Made by a program: the position numbers and the translations under genes
The notes under the pieces: model-generated
Seen by the model: only the letters and a program-made list of their open reading frames with translations
Told to the model about the DNA's origin: nothing
Databases searched by the model: none
Assembly: GCA_963576725.1 (NCBI GenBank)
Contig: OY755252.1
Location: forward strand, 47,916,140 to 47,980,139
Source of the DNA: Azorinus chamasolen
Taxonomy: Eukaryota > Mollusca > Bivalvia > Cardiida > Solecurtidae
Reading direction: 5' to 3'
Length of the DNA: 64,000 nt
Shown: positions 46,501 to 54,214 of the stretch, in pieces
Numbering within the stretch: position 1 is the first letter of the stretch
Layout: the number at the start of each line of letters is the position of its first letter

Positions 46501-49174
46501 TCAGACGGTTCCTGTAGGAGCCGTCTGGTTAGTGTGTGCTCTGTTTGCTGTTGGAATACATGTACTATAGAATTGATTCTAAAGTTTCTACTTGTGCAAA
46601 ATTCCATGTGTTAATATGCAATTTTAAAAGTATGTTATAATTTATGTTCATGATGTCATCATTTCTTTCATGAATATGCATGGATTAAAGAGTTGAATAA
46701 GTCCTTTACCTTTTCCATGCTTGACTACGCAGAAATTTGTATTGTAGGAGAGTGGAATGCTGAAGTACTTCTCCTGTCCCTGAATCTGCGTCTTGGCTAT
46801 CACTCGGGGCTGCTGAGATACCGTGTGGAATCGCAAGATCTAAAGCAAGGAGAAAATATTAAACTTAATAAGTTTAACCCCTTGCCTTCATATAAACGGC
46901 TTTAACGCATTTGCAAACAGAGTCGACCAATATCAGACATAACCAGTATCTGCTATGTTTGCTTATGATATAATACAGATCTGATTCTACAGTTTCTGCC
47001 TGAGCACGGGTATCCCGTGTACATACATGTACATGTATGCCATTATGAGTATTCAGCTAATAGATATCCATGGTGTCGTTATTTCTTACATGAACATTGA
47101 ACGGGGAAAGGGTTAAACATCAATACAGGAATCAAAGACGCCACAGAACTTTATATCTGATGGCATTAATTTAATATTAGTTGTATTAGAGTATAATTAA
47201 CATTTTCCATCAGAGTAGCAGCACCTATTAACGCATTTGCAAAGAGCGTAGACCCAGATCAGACAGATTTTATAAGAGCTCGTGTATGAGATGTCTGATA
47301 TGGGTCTACTCTGTTTGCTAATGGAATTATATAAGTCCAGAACTCAAGATAAGATGCGTAAATTTAAACATTTTCAAGCACACCTCCTTTATTTCTCACT
47401 GTATATGGTTTGGTGGAGAAATGACGATTTTAATGTTTGAGTACGCATCGTTATCTGTAGCTCTGAAAATTAGTCTGACGTTTTCTTTCAGCTAACAATT
47501 CCTTTGAAAGTTTTACATTATAAGTTTTAACGTTGATGAACAGTCATGAAGTGATCAACTGACTCATAAATGTTCAATATGGAAAGACGGTCGATATGCA
47601 TGCTATATAATGATCTAGTAAAAAAGGATGCGCACTTTTGAGTATGAGCATGTTGGCCATCAGCACTGACTTGTTAACATTGATATTTATTTAAAATAAT
47701 CTCAGAAAATGTGCCACCAGGTTTGCTTGTCAATATATAAATGCCACAGAGGACCTGACAGGTGCGGTATTTGACAAAATATATGCACCGACTCTAAATG
47801 GAATCGTCTAACCTTGGTTTTTCTGGCAAATTTATTTTTACGATTACAATTTCTCAGAAATGTTTGATTTCTTTTTATAATTAAATTATTTTTCACAAAA
47901 GCAACGTGGAACATGCAATTTCTTTATGTCCGTGTAACCCAGTGTCAAACAATTTGGATCCTGGTCCAAAGGCTATAAAACCTTTAACTTGAGTCTGAGA
48001 GTCTAAATGACCCAGTCTTAATTTCAGGGACCAGTTAGCGATACGCACTTATGTATCATCGTCGTGTCATGTAAGCCCTTATATTGACATCTCTGTAAAG
48101 GTCGACTTTTTAGGCACATAGAGCATTTGCTACTAAGGACCCTATAGAGCAAATACTATATTTATCACAATGATTTCAAAACTACACTATTCTAAAAGGC
48201 TTCTTATTCTATTAAATGCTCCTTTTCGGTAGATTTATTAGAAAATGTTGTGTCTTAAATTGGCCTATGGGGGAATGGTTTAAAAATCTTTATTCTCCGT
48301 GCATTTAGTTGTTATATGTGCCGTGAAATAATAATGAAATATTAGGCATATCCACGTACAGCTTCCTAGTATAACAACCTCTTCCCGGGTAGTATACGCG
48401 ACCCCCTCTAGCCTTGGTGCGTACCTTACATTTGGATCCAGCTACGCCCCTGCTTATGAATGGAAGCCATACACAAGGATATGAGACCTTACTGTTGAAC
48501 GTCCCTGTTTACTTCTCTTAGTAGGGGCATACAGACGTACACACAGTGTAGATCAAAACCAGAATGATCTCCTGACAGGATCTGCACTGTTTGCTTCATA
48601 GATTAACCCGCTCGGTGCCAAAATCATAATTCTCGTCTGCAAACCACTTTTGTTAAATCATTTGGTAAAATAAGGAAATGAGATCAATAAATGCAAATTT
48701 TAAAGGAATAAAGTACATATATAGAAATAGAGTTTGAGACGAAAAGTGAAGTCCCTAATCAGACGTCGCCTTGAAAAGGCGGCGTCTGATCTGGCACTGC
48801 ATACATGTATTTGTCGTGGTGCATTTTTGCGACATTGGCGGTGAAAAGGGTTAATGTCCAAATTGTCCATAACATTACATGTAGAGTTTTATTGTAGAAG
48901 CACCTCTGAGAATGAAAAATAGATTTGCTGAAAATGCTTATTGAGGCGAGGTCAAAATAGGAAATAGGAGATCAAATGAGATCTTCTCTTCTCGGCAACT
49001 ACTTGTGAGGAACTAGGGGTGTTTATATTTACCAACCTGTCCTCTGTCGAAGGTATCTGCGCTTATTTCGGCATAGAAACCTTGGTTCACCATCACAATC
49101 TTTGGCAAGTCCTGAGCAAATGCATCGTAAAATTCCGACACATTATAATCGTTGGTATCCACAGTGAACTCCAT
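33185..49174 (-). CDS. GAREM-like adaptor: CABIT + pTyr/Pro linker + SAM (5 exons, 661 aa)
   Basis: Exons 49174-49037, 46839-46710, 43129-42947, 36335-36168 and 34551-33185 join in phases 0, 1, 1, 1 into 662 codons including the stop; every junction is GT-AG. Residues ~20-215 (exons 1-4) form a CABIT-type domain (start IVMVNQGFYAEI..F..GQ, then RVIAK, FSIPLSYNTNFCVV, FNEVYLLGNF, VPLYLSQLRFALVTG). Residues ~594-661 are a SAM domain (VGKSLQALKLDQYIQAF..). The linker holds YxN motifs (YTNL 233, YENN 345 and 534), a YEEI motif (454) and Pro-rich PPLPSRE segments. Vertebrate GAREM binds GRB2 through such motifs in EGF-receptor/ERK signalling; that role here is by analogy. The symbol is left empty because GAREM-like paralogues are common in molluscs. 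Confidence 0.8.
34615..34783 (+). repeat. Family B MITE (intron 4 of GAREM-like gene)
   Basis: Ends 'acccctctaaactggaattc' and 'tttagaggggttttactgta'. About 60 bp from the exon 5 acceptor. Confidence 0.75.
34784..35770. other. Intron 4 sequence
   Basis: 35340-35560 ('cattactcaaaatatatcag', 'gtcggtagatttcattgaga', 'gccacaaggggccctt') looks like another repeat, though I cannot delimit it. Short 'ttttcacctatttcaa' repeats follow at 35566-35650. Confidence 0.4.
35773..36019 (-). repeat. Family A MITE (intron 4)
   Basis: TTAA at 35773 and 36016, with a perfect core 'cagacggctcctataggagc'. Followed at once by a family E foldback. Confidence 0.8.
36019..36083. repeat. Family E foldback (intron 4)
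   Basis: 'aacagtttggatcctgatga' to 'ggattcaaactgtt'; arms with several mismatches. Ends about 85 bp from exon 4. Confidence 0.65.
36168..36335 (-). CDS. GAREM-like gene, exon 4 (end of CABIT)
   Basis: Acceptor 'tttttaatattccag', 168 bp in phase 1 to 1, donor CCAG|GTAAAT. It encodes VLDPQVVNVPLYLSQLRF, a Gly-Ile-Val-Gly turn, and SRSTCYLEFNQEFGHP, matching the conserved end of CABIT in this family. Confidence 0.78.
36400..36648 (+). repeat. Family A MITE (intron 3)
   Basis: TTAA at 36400, ending 'gaatagggaaatggtt'. Lies 65 bp upstream of exon 4. Confidence 0.7.
36777..36889 (+). repeat. 56-bp tandem duplication
   Basis: 'aaaacatatgaaaccgactt' occurs at 36777 and 36833; the two copies are essentially identical, so the event is recent. 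Confidence 0.9.
37285..37437 (+). repeat. Family B MITE, parent of the 41-bp array
   Basis: Left end 'cagtaaaaaccctcaaaacc', centre 'gaagcaggtggcagctttaa', right end 'tctagagggggtttactgta' at 37436. The right end is the first unit of the array that follows. Confidence 0.7.
37398..37685 (+). repeat. 41-bp satellite made of family B MITE ends (7 copies)
   Basis: Unit: 'tgatctactaggattccggt' plus 'ttagagggggtttactgta'. Copies end at about 37437, 37478, 37519, 37560, 37601, 37641 and 37679, mostly 41 bp apart. Each unit is the terminal inverted repeat region of family B. Confidence 0.9.
38385..38585 (-). repeat. Family A MITE, diverged
   Basis: 'ttactgcatattcatggaca', 'gattccattagcaaacagag', 'ctctgtttgcaaatgcatga'. 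The foldback core is shortened. Confidence 0.6.
38726..38775. repeat. Family E foldback, short
   Basis: 'aatttggatcatattgggac' to 'tcatctggatccaaactgtt'. Confidence 0.6.
38815..38955 (+). repeat. Family B MITE
   Basis: 'tacagtagactccctctact', 'gcaggtggttgcttaatgca', ending 'gggttttacatgtact'. Central palindrome lost. Confidence 0.65.
39757..39831 (+). repeat. (CCGT/CTGT)n microsatellite
   Basis: Tetranucleotide run inside the core-repeat element, immediately 5' of its first core unit. Confidence 0.95.
39840..40975 (+). repeat. ~160-bp core repeat array (7 units)
   Basis: Copies diverge by point changes and small indels, the last being the most degenerate. Each unit includes 'ggaatgttcaccagcatgag' and 'gagttattgcccctgatga'. 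The period is close to one nucleosome repeat. Confidence 0.9.
41560..41745 (+). repeat. Degenerate tandem repeat, left part (intron 3)
   Basis: Blocks such as 'acatgttgtaatg.aataacc' and 'atattatacagcattta' resemble the ~62-bp unit of 42341-42665. The LINE fragment separates the two parts, as if inserted into the array. Confidence 0.5.
41745..42235 (+). pseudogene. LINE reverse transcriptase fragment (intron 3)
   Basis: FIDFSKAFNYV is motif A of non-LTR retrotransposon RTs (normally FIDFSKAFDxV; the catalytic Asp is Asn here), followed by SKLIKLGLRGKM and, after a stop at 41946, CRLGVRQDEGLSPFLF (motif B region) and FYTDDIVISAN (the YxDD box, in another frame). It is 5'- and 3'-truncated and inactive, on the strand opposite the host gene. 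Confidence 0.85.
42341..42665 (-). repeat. 62-bp tandem repeat (5 copies, intron 3)
   Basis: 'tgtatatctgaatgaaatag' recurs at 62-63-bp spacing. Degraded relatives of the unit continue to 42960, reaching the exon 3 donor. Peptides such as the recurrent IIFGYFIQIYIY are shadows. Confidence 0.9.
42947..43129 (-). CDS. GAREM-like gene, exon 3 (CABIT)
   Basis: Acceptor 'gtgtttaag' (phase 1) gives GKEMSLTRLTRECHLPCKV and FNEVYLLGNFIVN, with donor AATG|GTAATT. A second AG eight bases downstream (exon from 43121) would be phase 0 and would not fit exon 2. The donor lies at the edge of a degenerate tandem repeat. Confidence 0.75.
43222..43450 (-). repeat. Family D MITE (intron 2)
   Basis: 'ataaccccatgggctattta' to 'tgaataggttaa' at 43450. 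The core has an extra 'gatttattttgctt' insertion. Confidence 0.65.
43508..43800 (+). repeat. Family G interspersed repeat, copy 3 (intron 2)
   Basis: Matches 955-1245 over its whole length, including 'gggatcattagttttgatg' and 'ttcgaaggatcatccact'. Confidence 0.7.
43934..44265 (-). repeat. 25-bp tandem repeat (about 13 copies, intron 2)
   Basis: Unit built on 'cagtatatgtatgtaataca' plus 'cgtgg'. One unit near 43993 lacks 9 bp. The minus strand reads as repeated YYIHIL-type peptides in all frames, which are not genes. Confidence 0.92.
44345..44553 (+). repeat. Family B MITE, complete (intron 2)
   Basis: TA|CAGTAAAAACC at the left and 'gagggggtgttactg|ta' at the right; core 'aagctcccattggagctt'. 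Confidence 0.8.
44730..44923 (+). repeat. Family B MITE (intron 2)
   Basis: 'acagtagagcctgtactaag' to 'ttaagacaggttctaatgta'; 'agcggcc' subtype. Confidence 0.78.
44966..45850 (+). mobile_element. Second tandem-repeat element: CCGT microsatellite plus ~160-bp units (intron 2)
   Basis: Opens 'tatcccctgccaaaggcaga' and closes 'cctttggcaggggatat', so its ends are inverted copies. A CCGT tract (45002-45080) precedes two clear units 161 bp apart (each with 'acatgaatatttgtta' and 'ctggggcatcgttccc') and a partial third. The sequence is unrelated to the 39.7-kb element, yet order and period are alike. An unmatched stretch at 45440-45780 separates the last unit from the right end. Confidence 0.75.
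45903..45956. repeat. Family E foldback (intron 2)
   Basis: 'ctgttaagatgccgagctac' and 'tcggcgtccgttctggatc'; diverged. Confidence 0.55.
45972..46092 (+). repeat. 66-bp tandem duplication (intron 2)
   Basis: 'atcactcatccgcc.gcagc' at 45972 and 46038; the copies differ at about three sites. Confidence 0.88.
46414..46688 (+). repeat. Family A MITE beside exon 2
   Basis: TTAA at 46414; a duplicated 31-bp core segment (gagacacagatcagacggctc) near 46460-46500; right end decayed, 22 bp from exon 2. Confidence 0.75.
46710..46839 (-). CDS. GAREM-like gene, exon 2 (CABIT)
   Basis: Strong acceptor 'ttttctccttgctttag', then ILRFHTVSQQPRVIAK, KYFSIPLSYNTNFCVVKHGK and donor AAAAG|GTAAAG, phase 0 to 1. 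The exon is only 130 bp and lies 22 bp and 34 bp from two family A elements. Confidence 0.78.
46874..47116 (+). repeat. Family A MITE on the other side of exon 2
   Basis: TTAACCCCTTGCC at 46874, AGGGTTAA at 47116; full length with an altered core. Confidence 0.8.
47215..47335 (+). repeat. Family A MITE, core and left half
   Basis: 'aacgcatttgcaaagagcgt' to 'gtctactctgtttgctaatg'. The family C element at 47337 begins where it stops. Confidence 0.65.
47337..47465 (+). repeat. Family C MITE with deleted centre
   Basis: 'aagataagatgcgtaaattt' then directly 'atatggtttggtggagaaat' and 'gagtacgcatcgttatctgt'; the palindromic core is lost. Confidence 0.7.
47466..48070. other. Intron 1 sequence
   Basis: 'caatttggatcctggtcc' at 47950 is a family E half. 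Nothing else recognised. Confidence 0.4.
48071..48283 (+). repeat. Family D MITE (intron 1)
   Basis: Left 'gtaagcccttatattgacat', right 'gggggaatggtttaa'. Core 'gagcatttgctactaaggac' with an imperfect mirror. Confidence 0.7.
48603..48854 (+). repeat. Family F MITE (intron 1)
   Basis: TTAACCCGCTCGG at 48603 and AAAAGGGTTAA at 48854; core 'cagacgtcgccttgaaaagg' with mirror 'cggcgtctga'. Same TTAA-CCC boundary as the 56170 copy. Confidence 0.7.
49037..49174 (-). CDS. GAREM-like gene, exon 1 (start of CABIT)
   Basis: ATG at 49174 opens MEFTVDTNDY and runs 46 codons to FDRGQ and the donor CAG|GTTGGT (phase 0). Another donor four bases on (TTG|GTAAAT) would break phase with exon 2. 'tttaaacag' ten bases before the ATG could be the acceptor of a preceding untranslated exon, so the true 5' end may lie outside what is visible. 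Confidence 0.75.
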
Positions 49175-49190
49175 GTTTCCTGTTTAAATA

Positions 49191-49302
49191 ATACAATACA
49201 TCAAGCCTTTATCGTCTAGAGACGCCTTTTAGTGTGCATACAATCTGTAATACAATACATCAAGCCTTTATCGTCTAGAGACGCCTTTCAGTGTGCATAC
49301 AA
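49191..49302 (+). repeat. 59-bp tandem duplication just 5' of exon 1
   Basis: 'atacaatacatcaagccttt' at 49191 and 49250, one mismatch seen. It begins 17 bp from the start codon of the GAREM-like gene, so it lies in the leader, first intron or promoter. Confidence 0.9.
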
Positions 49303-49482
49303 TAGAACCTGTCTAAAACGGCCATCAAAAGAGAACTAATTATGGGTCTGTAATGCGGGTGGTAGCTTAATGCAGGACAAACATAATATAAGAGCTTTTT
49401 GCATGCCTTAAGCAACCGCCTGTTATTTAAACTCCTATGTTCAATAAAGGAGTGGTGACTTAAGGCAGGGTCGACTGTATAT
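49303..49482 (+). repeat. Family B MITE upstream of the GAREM-like gene
   Basis: 'atagaacctgtctaaaacgg' to 'ggcagggtcgactgta'; core reduced to 'aagagctttttgcatg'. Confidence 0.75.
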
Positions 49483-49619
49483 AGTAATATAGATCAGACA
49501 TGATATACACTTTCTGCATTTATCAATTAATTCATGTGTACATATGTCGCTTTAAAAATTGATTTAGTTGATATTCATGATGTTGGTGTGTTTCTTATGA
49601 ATATTCATGAAGTAAATGT

Positions 49620-49832
49620 TTAACTCTTTCCCTCGTATATATACGCCGTTTCACGCCTTTGCAAACAGAGTAACTCAAGATCAGACGGCTGGTATATGAG
49701 CCCTCTAATCAGTGTCTATCCTGTTTGCTTATGAAATTATGGTAGAATTAAATCTAAAGTGTCTTCGAATACCGAAACATCCTGTGTGCATGTGCCATTA
49801 TAAACATTTAGCTTTTAAATCTCCATGATGTC
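49620..49832 (+). repeat. Family A MITE
   Basis: TTAACTCTTTCCC at 49620 and the foldback core 'cagacggctggtatatgagc'. The right end is lost before the family C copy at 49846. Confidence 0.7.
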
Positions 49833-49845
49833 GCAGAGCTACAGA

Positions 49846-50035
49846 TAACGGTGCGTATCCAAACACTAGAATCATCACGTCTCCACCAAACCCTATATTG
49901 TTGCCACTCTTTTGAATCGTCTTCGAGACGATTCTAAAGAGTGGTCACAGTATAGGATTTTGGTGGAGAAATAATGGAGCTATGCTTGAAATGTTCAAAT
50001 TTACATATCTCATCTGGAGCTCTGACGTCAGTATT
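49846..50035 (+). repeat. Family C MITE
   Basis: 'cagataacggtgcgtatcca' and core arms around 'aatcgtcttcgagacgatt', then the long tail. The 19-bp array follows after 30 bp. Confidence 0.8.
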
Positions 50036-50065
50036 TTTTCAAATTAATATTCATGTAGTAAAGGG

Positions 50066-50775
50066 TTATGTATGTTTATGTACAGTCACAGTGTTTATGT
50101 ACAGTCACAGTGTTTATGTACAGTCACAGTGTTTATGTACAGTCACAGTGTTTATGTACAGTCACAGTATGTACAGTCACAGTGTTTATGTACAGTCACA
50201 GTGTTCATGTACAGTCACAGTGTTTATGTACAGTCACAGTGTTTATGTACAGTCACAGTGTTTATGTACAGTCACAGTGTTTATGTACAGTCACAGTGTT
50301 CATGTACAGTCACAGTGTTCATGTACAGTCACAGTATGTACAGTCACAGTGTTTATGTACAGTCACAGTGTTTATGTACAGTCACAGTGTTTATGTACAG
50401 TCACAGTGTTCATGTACAGTCACAGTGTTTATGTACAGTCACAGTGTTCATGTACAGTCACAGTGTTCATGTACAGTCACAGTGTTTATGTACAGTCACA
50501 GTATGTACAGTCACAGTGTTTATGTACAGTCACAGTGTTTATGTACAGTCACAGTGTTTATGTATAGTCACAGTGTTTATGTACAGTCACAGTATGTACA
50601 GTCACAGTGTTTATGTACAGTCACAGTGTTCATGTACAGTCACAGTGTTTATGTACAGTCACAGCATGTACAGTCACAGTGTTTATGTACAGTCACAGTG
50701 TTCATGTACAGTCACAGTGTTTATGTACAGTCACAGTGTTCATGTACAGTCACAGTATGTACAGTCACAGTGTTG
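50066..50775 (+). repeat. 19-bp satellite with 15-bp variant units (about 37 copies)
   Basis: Unit TGTTTATGTACAGTCACAG, with TGTTCATG variants. Units lacking four bases occur near 50162, 50328, 50498, 50590, 50660 and 50753. 19 is 1 modulo 3 and the unit has no stop in any forward frame, so three overlapping frames of 197-247 codons arise. They are artefacts. A GTAC palindrome lies in every unit. Confidence 0.95.
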
Positions 50776-50810
50776 TGTTTGTATTAACACTTCCCCTGTC
50801 GAATATCAAT

Positions 50811-51138
50811 GTTGAATATACATGTAAGAAATAATGGCATCATCTCTGTTGAATATACATGTAAGAAATAATGACATCATCTCTGTTGAATATACATGTA
50901 AGAAATAATGGCATCATCCCTGTTGAATATACATGTAAGAAATAATGGCATCATCCCTGTTGAATATACATGTAAGAAATAATGACATCATCTCTGTTGA
51001 ATATACATGTAAGAAATAATGACATCATCTCTGTTGAATATACATGTAAGAAATAATGGCATCATCCCTGTTGAATATACATGTAAGAAATAATGACAAC
51101 ATCCCTGTTGAATATACATGTAAGAAATAATGACATCG
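50811..51138 (-). repeat. 37-bp satellite derived from the family A subterminal block (9 copies)
   Basis: 'gttgaatatacatgtaagaa' recurs at 50811, 50848, 50885, 50922, 50959, 50996, 51033, 51070 and 51107, exactly 37 bp apart. The unit equals the end block of family A seen once in other copies. Confidence 0.95.
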
Positions 51139-51177
51139 TGAATATGTCTGAAAGTTTATAAGTTAATGGCTGAAAAT

Positions 51178-51430
51178 TTATAATGAAATAATTATGTACA
51201 CAGGGTACATTGATATTATAATGACATAATTATGTACACAGGGTAAAAATAAAATCAAATTTCGTAACGACATTATAATGACATACTTATGTACACAGTG
51301 TACAGTGATATTATAATGACATACTTATGTACACAGGGTACATTGATATTATAATGACATAATTATGTACACAGGGTACATTGATATTATAATGACATAA
51401 TTATGTACACAGGGTACATTGATATTGACT
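51178..51430 (-). repeat. 38-bp satellite from the next family A block (about 6 copies)
   Basis: 'tatgtacacagggtacattg' spaced by 38 bp (51193, 51231, then 51288, 51326, 51364, 51402), with a 20-bp insert after the second unit. It corresponds to the 'tgtgtacat..tataatgaca' block of family A. Confidence 0.9.
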
Positions 51431-51454
51431 TTAACTGTAGAGTCAGGTTTATTC

Positions 51455-51658
51455 TACAGAAAAACCTCTCTATAATGGCATCTAAATTACATCAATTATT
51501 TTGCGTTAAAGGCGGGTGGCTGCTTTAGGCAAGGTGAAAGTAAAACAGAACGCTCCTATAAGAGCGTTCTGTTTCACTTTCACCTTGCTTTAAGCAGCCA
51601 CCTGCCCTAAATACCAACTAACACAATTTAGTGGCCGTTATAGAGAGGTTTACTGTAA
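51455..51658 (+). repeat. Family B MITE nested in the expanded family A copy
   Basis: 'aaaacctctctataatggca' to 'gttatagagaggtttactgta'; intact core 'agaacgctcctataagagcg'. Confidence 0.8.
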
Positions 51659-51759
51659 TTTCAAAAGCCAACAGAGCAGATCCTAATCAGACAGTTCCTG
51701 CAGGAGCTGTTGGCGAATGCTTGAAAAGGCGTTTATATGATGAAAAGGGTTAAACAGGC

Positions 51760-52550
51760 AAATTACATATTAAGTTTGTAATTTCAAAATGCATGCGGTT
51801 GCTTTGGAAGGCTAAAGTTTTGTGTAGACACATAAAATGAAAAAAGCGTAATATGAAAGACATTCAATTTTAGCATTGTATAACGAACAAATTCGGAGCA
51901 GCGTTACGAATTTTTATTTCATTTTTATTTTTTCAAATTGCGTACACGATGCTCTTATATTCTGATCATTGAACAGTTTGAAGACAACAAACGTAATATA
52001 AAATAATTAATAAGCAGCATATGAATGCAGTATAATACTAATTATATGTATTATTGTAATGAATTATACTTTATATTAGTAATAATTAAGTTTAATTAAC
52101 CTCTTGTTTATCCACGTCTATGTCCCGACGCACGTTCGATGTGTGCACTAGCACGAGTAAGTAGATGTAGACTGCCTACCAGTAAAAGAGTCTATATTGA
52201 ATAAAGAGTTTAGCTGTTTATAATGTACCTTTTTTACCTTTCATGTGGGGTTCTTTTGACAGATTTCCGAAGAAAGTAATTCCTCTTTACTGAAGGATGT
52301 TTTTCAAGAACGGTGTTTTATGCCATTCAACACTGCACTTACTCCAAAATCTATCACGAAATGATCTAACATATGATTTCAGCGACAAAGTAAAATGATT
52401 CACTGCCTATTATGTGTACAGTGAATCCTTTTAAAAACGCCGCTCTCTAAGAGAAATACGTTCATTCTCCTGGCGAACGGATCGAGCTCACGACTCACAG
52501 ATTACGAGTCGAGCACTCACTGCATCGCCCCAAAAAAGTAGCCTGTACAG
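51760..52550. other. Non-coding stretch between satellites
   Basis: AT-rich. 'gttcattctcctggcgaacg' with a following 'gagctcacgactcacagatt' near 52460 is tRNA-like in flavour but not foldable by eye. No gene seen. Confidence 0.4.
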
Positions 52551-54105
52551 CCAGATTGAGCAAGTGTCAGTATACTACAAACACCCTGTGATACATGTAC
52601 AGTGAGACTGAGCAAGTGTCAATATACTACAAACACACTGTGATACATGTACAGCCAGACTGAGCAAGTGTCAGTATACTACAAACACACTGTGATACAT
52701 GTACAGTGAGACTGAGCAAGTGTCAATATACTACAAACACACTGTGATACATGTACAGCCAGATTGAGCAAGTGTCAATATACTACAAACACACTGTGAT
52801 ACATGTACAGCCAGATTGAGCAAGTGTCAGTATACTATAAACACACTGTGATACATGTACAGCCAGATTGAGCAAGTGTCAGTATACTACAAACACACTG
52901 TGATACATGTACAGCCAGATTGAGCAAGTGTCAATATACTACAAACACACTGTGATACATGTACAGCCAGACTGAGCAAGTGTCAGTATACTATAAACAC
53001 ACTGTGATACATGTACAGCCAGATTGAGCAAGTGTCAGCATACTACAAACACACTGTGATACATGTACAGCCAGATTGAGCAAGTGTCAATATACTACAA
53101 ACACACTGTGATACATGTACAGCCAGACTGAGCAAGTGTCAATATACTACAAACACACTGTGATACATGTACAGTGAGACTGAGCAAGTGTCAATATACT
53201 ACAAACACACTGTGATACATGTACAGCCAGATTGAGAAAGTGTCAATATACTACAAACACACTGTGATACATGTACAGTGAGACTGAGCAAGTGTCAATA
53301 TACTACAAACACACTGTGATACATGTACAGCAAGATTGAGCAAGTGTCAATATACTACAAACACCCTGTGATACATGTACAGTGAGACTGAGCAAGTGTC
53401 AATATACTACAAACACACTGTGATACATGTACAGTGAAACTGAGCAAGTGTCAATATACTACAAACACACTGTGATACATGTACAGTGAGACTGAGCAAG
53501 TGTCAGTATACTATAAACACCCTGTGATACATGTACAGCCAGACTGAGCATGTGTCAATATACTATAAACACCCTGTGATACATGTACAGCCAGACTGAG
53601 CAAGTGTCAGTATACTACAAACACACTGTGATACATGTACAGTGAGACTGAGCAAGTGTCAATATACTACAAACACACTGTGATACATGTACAGCCAGAT
53701 TGAGCAAGTGTCAATATACTACAAACACACTGTGATACATGTACAGTGAGACTGAGCAAGTGTCAATATACTACAAACACACTGTGATACATGTACAGTG
53801 AGACTGAGCAAGTGTCAATATACTACAAACACACTGTGATACATGTACAGTGAGACTGAGCAAGTGTCAATATACTACAAACACACTGTGATACATGTAC
53901 AGTGAGACTGAGCGAGTGTCAATATACTACAAACACACTGTAATACATGTACAGTGAGACTGAGCAAGTGTCAATATACTACAAACACACTGTGATACAT
54001 GTACAGTGAGACTGAGCAAGTGTCAGTATACTACAAACACACTGTGATACATGTACAGCCAGATTGAGCAAGTGTCAATATACTACGAACACGCTGAGAT
54101 ACACA
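52550..54105 (+). repeat. 52-bp satellite (about 30 copies)
   Basis: Unit: 'gagcaagtgtcaatatacta', 'caaacacactgtgatacatg', 'tacag' plus either 'ccagatt' or 'tgagact'. The two unit types are intermixed, with tgagact types more frequent after 53160. Sequence is highly homogeneous. Confidence 0.95.
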
Positions 54106-54214
54106 CTAAATATGACGCCTGTAGGTCTCATAGTTCTTGAGGAAAACATTTTTAAAGATTTTCCTATTGTAGCCGGCTAGAGATTATGGTGAAATAAGTT
54201 GATAGGCTTTACTG

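Larger units (their letters stand above)
50784..51753 (-). mobile_element. Family A MITE expanded to 970 bp by internal arrays and a nested MITE
   Basis: TTAA at 50784 followed by CACTTCCCCTG, and GGGTTAA ending at 51753, with the family A core 'cagacagttcctgcaggagc' near 51690. Between the ends two blocks normally present once are tandemly repeated (50811-51138 and 51178-51430), and a family B copy sits at 51455-51658. Confidence 0.8.

Noticed and set aside
49033..49037. Alternative donor TTG|GTAAAT for exon 1 of the GAREM-like gene
   Set aside because: A good consensus, but it gives phase 1 and cannot join exon 2 (phase 0) in frame.
49974..50834. Three overlapping open frames of 197-247 codons
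   Set aside because: They are the three readings of a 19-bp tandem repeat whose unit lacks stop codons; composition is purely repeat-driven (CTVTVFMYSHSV...).
52550..54105. Regular repeats suggestive of a CRISPR array
   Set aside because: The whole 52-bp unit is repeated with no unique spacers, in an animal genome; it is a satellite.
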